Shown in pieces: positions 57,226-64,000 of a stretch of 64,000 nucleotides of DNA. The notes beneath the pieces were generated by a model. It was not told the origin of the DNA, ran no database searches, and saw only the letters and a list, made by a program, of their open reading frames with translations. The position numbers and the translations under genes are program-made. Location: positions 496,001 through 560,000 of the forward strand of contig JABSSW010000005.1 in assembly GCA_018902385.1 (NCBI GenBank), given 5' to 3'. The stretch's first letter is position 1, and every line of letters begins with the position of its first letter. The stretch is from Physcia stellaris (Eukaryota > Ascomycota > Lecanoromycetes > Caliciales > Physciaceae).

Positions 57226-57819
57226 ATGCAGCTTAGATTACCTCTGACGGCGGTCTGGGCTTTTGTCGCTACCACTGCAAGCTATCCCACTCCAGATCAT
57301 GCACCCATTACATCGACCAACCAGAAAGATGCGACTCTTGTTGAGTCATCTCAACCAACAAGACATTCTCCGGGCTGGTTCACACCAATAGAGAATAATC
57401 GTATTCACAAACGCACTATCCGGGATCTGGATTTCACCACGTTCGTCCATCCATTTATGCGAGGTCCCTTCCGGAACACACCATGCCTGTGGATCCTGCG
57501 ATTACGACTAATTAGTCTGATGATACCTGCACAGCCCGCAGCCGAGGCGCTAGGCCTCTTTTACGATCGAATGATAGAACAAGTCCACAGAGAATTGGAT
57601 GGACAATACAATTCGATCGCATGGCAGTTTGGGGATATTGTCTTGGAGATGCGTTCTCGGGATCCTAACAGCAATATTCCCTTCCTGATGGTCTACAATT
57701 TGTTGCAAGAGTTGAAGGAACTTGCTGTCAGAGCTGTGGCCGGGACGTATGAGGGTGAGGTGGTTTCTGCGACGACATCTTGGTCCATTTGGATGCGGTT
57801 GAAGGTTGGAGGCGCATAA
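57226..57819 (+). CDS. Secreted protein of unknown function (197 aa)
   Basis: A single exon starts MQLRLPLTAVWAFVATTASY, a signal peptide. After a polar Thr/Ser/His stretch containing a possible dibasic KRTIRDLD site, the conserved-looking part begins near residue 65: FTTFVHPFMRGPF, then LRLISLMIPAQPAAEALGLFYDRMIEQV, IAWQFGDIVLEMRS and LLQELKELAVRAVAGTYEGEV. The amphipathic helices ending in a Trp-containing strand suggest a small globular secreted domain. I do not recognise the family. Secretion, small size and isolation in a gene-poor stretch would suit an effector candidate, but this is inference. Confidence 0.65.
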   Translation: MQLRLPLTAVWAFVATTASYPTPDHAPITSTNQKDATLVESSQPTRHSPGWFTPIENNRIHKRTIRDLDFTTFVHPFMRGPFRNTPCLWILRLRLISLMIPAQPAAEALGLFYDRMIEQVHRELDGQYNSIAWQFGDIVLEMRSRDPNSNIPFLMVYNLLQELKELAVRAVAGTYEGEVVSATTSWSIWMRLKVGGA

Positions 57820-60090
57820 TCATCGGTCCTCAGTGAACGACAATGAACACTAACTGCAACTCGTCTAAGAGCCATGGCCTGCCAGGCGTCCCGAAGCACA
57901 TATGTTTGTTCACCTCTGCTTCGTTGATGATACCTCCTTAAGATCTGAAATTCTCAGTTTTCCGGGATTTACATTGGGATGAAATTCATACTTTTTATCT
58001 TTCGATAGTGAAACAGAGAGAGGAGGGCTCGAAAGAGCAGAAGTTACCCAGCGTTGATCCTACAATAGTATAAGACAACGCTAGAATAGATGATCAATGG
58101 CGGGATGTGAAGATCTATCGCTTGGATGTATCTTACTGACTGAAGGCCTTCGTTGTTGGCCATTATTACCCTGCGGCAACGGTGTGAAGGAGTACATTAG
58201 ACGTTCTCTCAATTGACTGTCAAAGTTTAGTCAAGAGCGCATTATGCCTTGAGGCACTCTGGCGGAACAGCTCCGCAAGTAGCAATACCATAGCAGCGCA
58301 GTCATCGTTCGAGCTGCACACTTTGCTTTTGTGGATAGGATCTATCGGCTAAGGAAAACAAAACCTCAATCAAACGGTCATGACTGTTTCCGACCGATCA
58401 GAGTTGATTTGCAGTATGACTTTTTATTGGTGGATGTCTGGTTTGCAAGCTGGACGAAACTTTGTATGGTTGGGTGGATCTGTTGTCAGATTTTTGAGGC
58501 TGATTACACACGATAAGAAGCCGTTAGTCATTGGCCGCTTTATCTCACCGATCCCTGCCTCCGAAACATCTGAAAAAGTGATTGGTGCGCTTCTGCTTTC
58601 TGCGGGAGAACGCCAAGACATAAAGATGAGGCGAGCATGAAGTAACTTTTAGCGAAACCAAAGATCGATGGCAAGTTTTGATGCTGCAGACGCTCATATC
58701 CAACAGAATTCAATGTGCGCTTGCCGCCAGGTCGATACGTATGTACGGTAGCACATGTTGGACTTCTTCAGTATTCAGTAAGCTTTGGCATCCCCTAAAA
58801 GATCGGCAAAATTGCAGACCATGCTGTCCTGGAGGACCGCTGCGCCATGCTTACGAAGAGACATAGATAAATGCAACCCTGAGTATATAAGTTGAGCCAC
58901 CAGATACGGTGGGAGCCAAGGTGGCCTTCCAGCTAATGATAATTACGGTATCAACAATCCAGGGATAAGCTCTTGACCAGAAGGATGTCGACGAGTGCTC
59001 AGGAACATACATATCACTTAACCAGAATAGGCCTTTCCATGAGATGTTCCGGAGAGCCTCATGTTCACAAAGCCCGCTGACGCGTTGTATCAGCCGCTCT
59101 TGCCCCGCTTTTGCCATTGGTGAAATATACTGCATCGTTCCCTCATATTGTGACTTGCTAGTAATTCCCTCAAGCACTCAGCCGCCGATACGAACCATCA
59201 CCTCAATTTGGCATCTGTGGCTTGAAGCTGAATGCGGGACAGCCCTCTTCATGCAGGCAAACGATAGACCGGTGAAAGATGGACATCCAGTTCACACCGT
59301 GCAACAACAGTGGGTTAGACCAGATGATAACTCTGCATATGCCAACAGGTCGTGGTTCTGTCGCACCAGCATATTTCTGCCAATATCTGAGCCCGGTAGC
59401 GATTATAAACCTTGACGATGGGCCCAGCCTTACATCCGGTTGGCGGAGCTGCGAGACATCTTGGAGCTGAGATCTGCAGCACGCATGGTTAGATGTATGT
59501 GATAAAGGCTAATGCACAGAGCCCACAATAGACAAAACAAATCAATGTGAGGTTTGCAGAACCGCGGACGAGCAATGACTCTGATTGTTTGGCAACCTAT
59601 CAATCGACGATGATCGTTTTGCAATTGGTAGAGCTTGAACGAGCTCGATTTATGGCTACGCTCCCTACATTACTAAATCGACTATTATTCGCGGTAGCTT
59701 AACACGGTCTCATGATCCGCTAAATTAAACTTGGTCAATAGAATCAGCCCAGAGCTGAGTCGGCAATAAAAGTTGGATGGTAGACGATCTACATCATGGG
59801 TTCCAAAGAGAAAAACCGACTGCAGACATTCGCCCGAATCTTCAGCTCCGTGGAGTCAAAGGCAGTCGCAGGGATGAGCAGGTCGAGGCAAAATGCAAAA
59901 GCTTGTTATCACAGTAGCACAGAGACTCGAGGGGCCAGCTGAAGCTCAAGACTGCTCGCATTTCTCGCTGACATCTAGGTCCTGTGTTTAAATCCTGAGG
60001 CATGCTCACTCACACGTTGTTCGGGACTCTAAAATACTTTTTATTTACGCACACCTTCAGTAACAGCAAAACCCTAAAGCGAGAATCAAC
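57820..60090. other. Gene-poor stretch
   Basis: About 2.3 kb with no gene I can support. A 108-codon minus-strand ORF at 58851-59177 has some protein-like character (a hydrophobic IVDTVIIISWKATLAP stretch) but no start context, splice partner or family match. The right end holds the transporter promoter. Confidence 0.35.
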
Positions 60091-61984
60091 ATGGCTCACG
60101 GCCATGAGCCTCTGATGTCCATTGCATTGGAGGTGGCGCCAAAGGGACCTCATCTGTCGAAGAAAGTCGTGAAGAATGAAGGCGTGAGTTACGCTCTTTG
60201 GCCCCATGACACACAGACGGAGGAAACTGCCAGTGGATCGATTAGTCATGGCCATCGCACTGACCATTCTGAAAGGGATCCATATCTCAAAAGCTTTCAC
60301 TTGATGCCGACGAGCGTCGAGAAGAAGACGCCTTTGCCCACGCTATGCGAATCGAGCCGCCAAACATATTTCACTCCACAAGCTTGACTCTGCACGCCAT
60401 TTGTGGCGTAGGGTTCCTTTGCTCGACGATGAATGGATATGATGGTTCCCTCCTTAACGGGCTGTTACAAAACAAGGACTTCAAGATGTTCTTCGGCGGA
60501 TCAAACAAGGGTATTTGGGTTGGTATAGTTGGATTCTCATATCAACTTGGTGCAATCACCGGCATCCCTTTCTGTGGACCAGCTTTGGATACTTGGGGCC
60601 GACGTAGGGGCATTTTCATTGCTGTTACAATTGTGATAACCGGCACGATTATTCAGGGGACTTCTGTCTACTCGCACAGCTTGAAGCAGTTCGTAATCGG
60701 TCGACTCCTTTTGGGTTTTGGGGCACAGCTCGCTGGAACTGGAGGGCCCATCTATGTCATCGAGCTGAGTCATCCGGCCCATCGTGGAGTCATCACTGCA
60801 CTTTTCAACACCTTTTGGTGAGTATTCCTCTCATCGACGTGTTTTTCCTAACATTGTCCGAAAGGTTCATGGGATCGATCATTGCAAGTGGAGCTGTACG
60901 TGGGTCGCTCAACTTGACCGGGAATGCATCTTGGCTTGTACCGGTATGGCTACAGCTGCTATGCTCTTTGATAATTGCCTGTGCTATACCTTTCCTTCCC
61001 GAAAGTCCACGATGGCAATATGTCAACAATAAACAAGCTCAAGCAAAGGCATTCATCGCAAAATATCATAGTAAGGGTACCAATGATAGTATATGGGTCC
61101 GTTTACAGTTCAAAGAGTATGCCAAATTTCTAAAGCTCAAAGGCGCGGTGAGTACATACATTCCTGTATCAGGCCCAGCTAAGACCGAGTTCGACAGGAT
61201 AAACGATGGTACGACTATCGCTCCTTGTTTAGTACACGCGCCTCGGTCTACCGTCTCGGATGCAATATGATGGTAAACATGTTTGGACAGTGGACTGGTA
61301 ATGCCCTTACAGGCCTATTACTAGGAGCAGTACTTGATACAGCTGGCATCACCAACGAAATTGCGCAGACAAACCTCAATCTTGGACTTTTTGGTCTGCA
61401 ACTAGTTATTGCGACCATTGGTTCAACCCTTGTGGACCGCTTTGGCAGGCGAGCACTTCTGATACTCACTAACGTCAGTCTTTCGGTCGTTTGGGTCTGC
61501 ATGACGATTGCAACCTCTCAGCACGAACGGACGTCATCGGCGTGCTCCGCAAGGGTAATTGTCGCGTTCATCATACTGTTCGATATTATTTTCGCCCTGG
61601 GTATAACGCCGCTTCAGGTTGTGTATACTGTCGAAGTTATGGCTTTCGAAAACAGAGCAAAAGGTGTCGCATTTGGTGGCTTAGCTGTCAACGTTGCCAG
61701 TCTAGTCAATCAATTTGCCTGGCCGGTTGCTCTTGCGAAAATTGGTTGGATGACGTACGTCGTACTCACTGCTTGGTGTCTATTCCAAGCAACTCTTATC
61801 TACTTGTTCATCCCAGAAACTCGAAATCGTACTGTAAGTGTACCTTTCTCTGCTTGCTTCACATGCTACGCTTACCCTGTTACTCAAATAGCTTGAAGAG
61901 CTCGACGCTATCTTCGAAGCAAAGTACCCTCGGAAAGCGTCCTTGGAAAGAGTAAGGTTGAAGGGCGAGACCTTCAGGTTTTGA
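60091..61984 (+). CDS. MFS sugar transporter
   Basis: Exons 60091-60183, 60276-60817, 60865-61147, 61198-61833 and 61892-61984 give 548 residues in frame; the exon 2 acceptor may instead lie at 60293, giving six fewer residues. The protein is a 12-helix major-facilitator sugar porter of the plasma membrane, probably a proton symporter. Family motifs are complete: MNGYDGSLLNGL in helix 1, DTWGRRRG after helix 2, GRLLLGFGAQLAGTGGPIYV and E-x-SHPAHRG around helix 4-5, FLPESPRW at the end of helix 6, DRFGRRALLI between helices 8 and 9, and FIPETRNRTLEELD after helix 12. The overall likeness is to lactose/hexose permease-like fungal porters. The N-terminus is a polar cytosolic leader containing EEDAFAHAMRIEPPN. 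The substrate cannot be inferred. All introns are 50-92 nt or close to it. Confidence 0.9.
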
Positions 61985-62690
61985 GCAAGTCTACCCTAGT
62001 CCACGTGAATTAGTACATGGAACTTTTCTAGCCGAACCCAGGGTTCTCTATGAAAAGGCATCAGTGCTTTATTTTTTTGGTGGCATGGCGCTTGTTCAAT
62101 GCAATCAGAGAAATCTTCCATGCAGACTTAAAGTGAGAACATTGATAGGGTCATTCCCTCACCAATAGTCATTCGTTTTACCCGCTTTTGCTTGGTGAAG
62201 AAAGACACCAATATGTTATGTCATCTTTCGATCTCCATTAAAGTGTTGGCTATCAAGAAAGTATATCATGCAAGGCCACTCAGCTATGTCGTACGCCTGA
62301 AGAAGTCGTGAACGGAATTGGAACGCTTCGGATGTACAACGCACGCCCTAGGCCGCCTCACTTATCGCCAGGTTAATTCTATTGGTGCATTTAATACGCC
62401 CGACCTTAACACACTCGAATGTCTACAAATCTCGGATTTAGATATAGAGCACTCTGCTCGGTGTTCCAAACTCTGAAGTGAGTTCCTTCCCGATAGGAAC
62501 TCCTCTTCTTGATTAATCTCGTGAAAATCTCTCTAACATCAGCGCCAACTTATCACCACCAAGGCTGAGAAGTTTCTGTTACTGAGAAATCTACACATGA
62601 GTAGCCAGGAATGGCAGTAAGAATATGTAGGCGCAAGCTTCAAGAAAGATCGAAGGATAACTTTAAGCTTCACTGATAGTGTGTGCTGAT
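61985..62690. other. Intergenic
   Basis: No gene recognised. This stretch may include a 5' exon of the right-edge gene (a TATA-like TAGATATAGAG lies near 62435), but no splice join could be confirmed. Confidence 0.3.
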
Positions 62691-64000
62691 ATCTTGATGC
62701 AGTAGATAGGTTACTGTGTTTGGCGAATTATCCAAGACACGTGTTAACATCGCTTCTGCCTCTCTGCCAATTAGCGTGTACAATACCTGTCAACGGTCTT
62801 CATGTAGCCTTCCATCGGGCAGATGATACGAACAACTTATCAACAAGCCCCATCGAGGAGTCTAGTGACGTCTGGGCCTCCGTGATTGCAAATGTCGCGC
62901 CATGGATGGCACTCGTCGGCGATCGCAACGCCAAAGAGTTTCTTCGTGTCTCGTCCTCGCGCGATCAGCTCCTGCTCATGGCTACAGCACCCTTGGGAAT
63001 ATTCTCCACTTTGACTGCAGCCATCAGACTCCGTGGATATCGAGTCCTCCGGAGAATGATCGGACGCGAATCTGAGCGAGTAAGCGAAGCCTTGGTAGAA
63101 TTGACACCACTCAGCGTAGCACCGGCTTCAAGCGTCTATACACCGCACGCAGTGGAGATCGAGTCCAGTGAGCAGCACGATCGGGTCGCTTATGTCTGTG
63201 CACACGTTAGGCAGACAGCCGACACTTTTACCATACTGGAAGGATTCAGGTATCTGATCTCTAGTAGGCTTACAGGGACTGAGCATGGCGATCAAGAGAT
63301 AGTGTTGGGAATGAAAGGCAACCAACTATCAGCTGACCAAACGGCCGATTTGATCATTTCGCTGGTCGACGAGAAACAAAGCCAAGCAAGCATCGAGGGG
63401 CTATCAGAATTTATAGCCTCTGCTTCGATCAGTTTCCGCACTACAGGGGTGTCCCCGAATCAGACCATGCCTACAGACATCCACAAAGTGGAATTCACGC
63501 AGGTTTGCAATATCATTGTAGCTATCACTCTGTTCCTACTGATGTGCGGTCTACATATTGGAGGTTATCTACACAGCGCCAAGTCTGCAGTCACCGCTGG
63601 AAGCCTTCAAACCCTTATTATGGGCCTCGTAGGATACTGCGGTATCGTAATCTTCACCTTCACATTACTGGTGATTATCAAACAGGAGGTTGCGATCGAG
63701 CAGCTAAAGCTCCCCGATATTTTCGACAGCGCAGTATGGACATTTAGTAATGCTAAACACTCAGCACATCGGCCTTTTGATATACCACCTCGACGGAGTC
63801 TGGTTCAGGCAGCGCCAAAGGGTTTCAGTCCACATCAAAAAGCTTACCGGCAAGTCGTTACCATGTTCTCTTGCTTGGGCTTGGTAGGAAGTTTCATAAC
63901 TTATTATCTTGGTATTCGCGTCGCAAACTGGTGGGTAGCTTTAGGTAGTCTGGCTGTGATTTGGCTCTCGGCCGCCTTTCGATCACTTGTGATCAAGAAT
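62691..64000 (+). CDS. Multi-pass membrane protein of an uncharacterised fungal family (partial, cut by the right edge)
   Basis: One frame is open from 62691 to the last base (more than 430 codons) with no stop. The first in-frame ATG is at 62906, but conserved-looking coding seems to begin earlier (VNGLHVAFHRADD), so a 5' exon probably supplies the start. A membrane-like region near VAPWMALVGDRNAKEFLRVS and APLGIFSTLTAAIRLRGYR is a hallmark I associate with a broad fungal family of unknown function, sometimes found beside or fused to ankyrin or NLR-type genes. Further hydrophobic segments are ITLFLLMCGLHIGGYL, TLIMGLVGYCGIVIFTFTLL, TMFSCLGLVGSFITYYLGI and WWVALGSLAVIWLSAAF. The soluble part in between is Glu/Ser-rich. 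The C-terminal end lies beyond the window. Confidence 0.65.

Overview
The window looks like nuclear DNA of a filamentous ascomycete (Pezizomycotina; Dothideomycetes or Leotiomycetes fit best, but the class is inferred). Genes are well spaced, carry short GT-AG introns of 47-113 nt (mostly 47-90) with CTAAC/CTGAC-like branch sites, and include typical fungal families: a Masc1/RID-type DNA methyltransferase, a GH55 glucanase, WSC domains, a MARVEL protein, F-box-like proteins and an MFS sugar transporter. No rRNA, CRISPR array or convincing tRNA was seen.

Layout. 1-2.8 kb: a broken F-box-like gene. 2.8-5.7 kb (-): the RID-type cytosine methyltransferase linked to repeat-induced point mutation. 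6.3-6.8 kb (-): a small GXWXG/DUF4334 protein. 8.4-10.3 kb (+): ADE4, the first enzyme of purine synthesis. 11-16.4 kb: a divergent pair, a membrane-anchored aspartic-protease-like protein that lacks its first catalytic Asp (-) and a repeat-rich cell-surface protein (+). 17.1-18.7 kb (-): an RGG-repeat protein with a frameshift. 19.8-22.2 kb (-): GH55 exo-beta-1,3-glucanase. 23.2-24.3 kb: a secreted duplicated-domain protein. 25.8-26.5 kb: a MARVEL protein. 28.1-29.3 kb: a degenerate dipeptidyl-peptidase V remnant. 29.9-40.5 kb: a secreted unknown, epoxide hydrolase, frameshifted F-box gene, secreted SnoaL-like protein, secreted beta-helix protein, an MDR oxidoreductase and a frameshifted secreted protein. 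42.4 kb: a small six-cysteine secreted peptide. 45.2-48.7 kb: a young gag-only LTR retrotransposon. 49.5-54.2 kb: a 1,445-residue secreted propeller/Ig-like/WSC protein. 57.2 kb: a secreted unknown. 60.1-62.0 kb: an MFS transporter. 62.7 kb to the right edge: a cut-off multi-pass membrane protein.

Themes. Roughly half of the genes encode secreted or surface proteins, mixed with only one clear housekeeping gene (ADE4). Four accessory genes each carry a single-base frameshift in or near a short homopolymer, while all long conserved genes are open, so either the assembly has indel errors or accessory genes here are decaying. The most complete new element is the non-autonomous LTR retrotransposon: identical 221-bp LTRs, a 5-bp target duplication, a primer-binding site that parses as a tRNA 3' end, a polypurine tract and a gag-like ORF but no pol.
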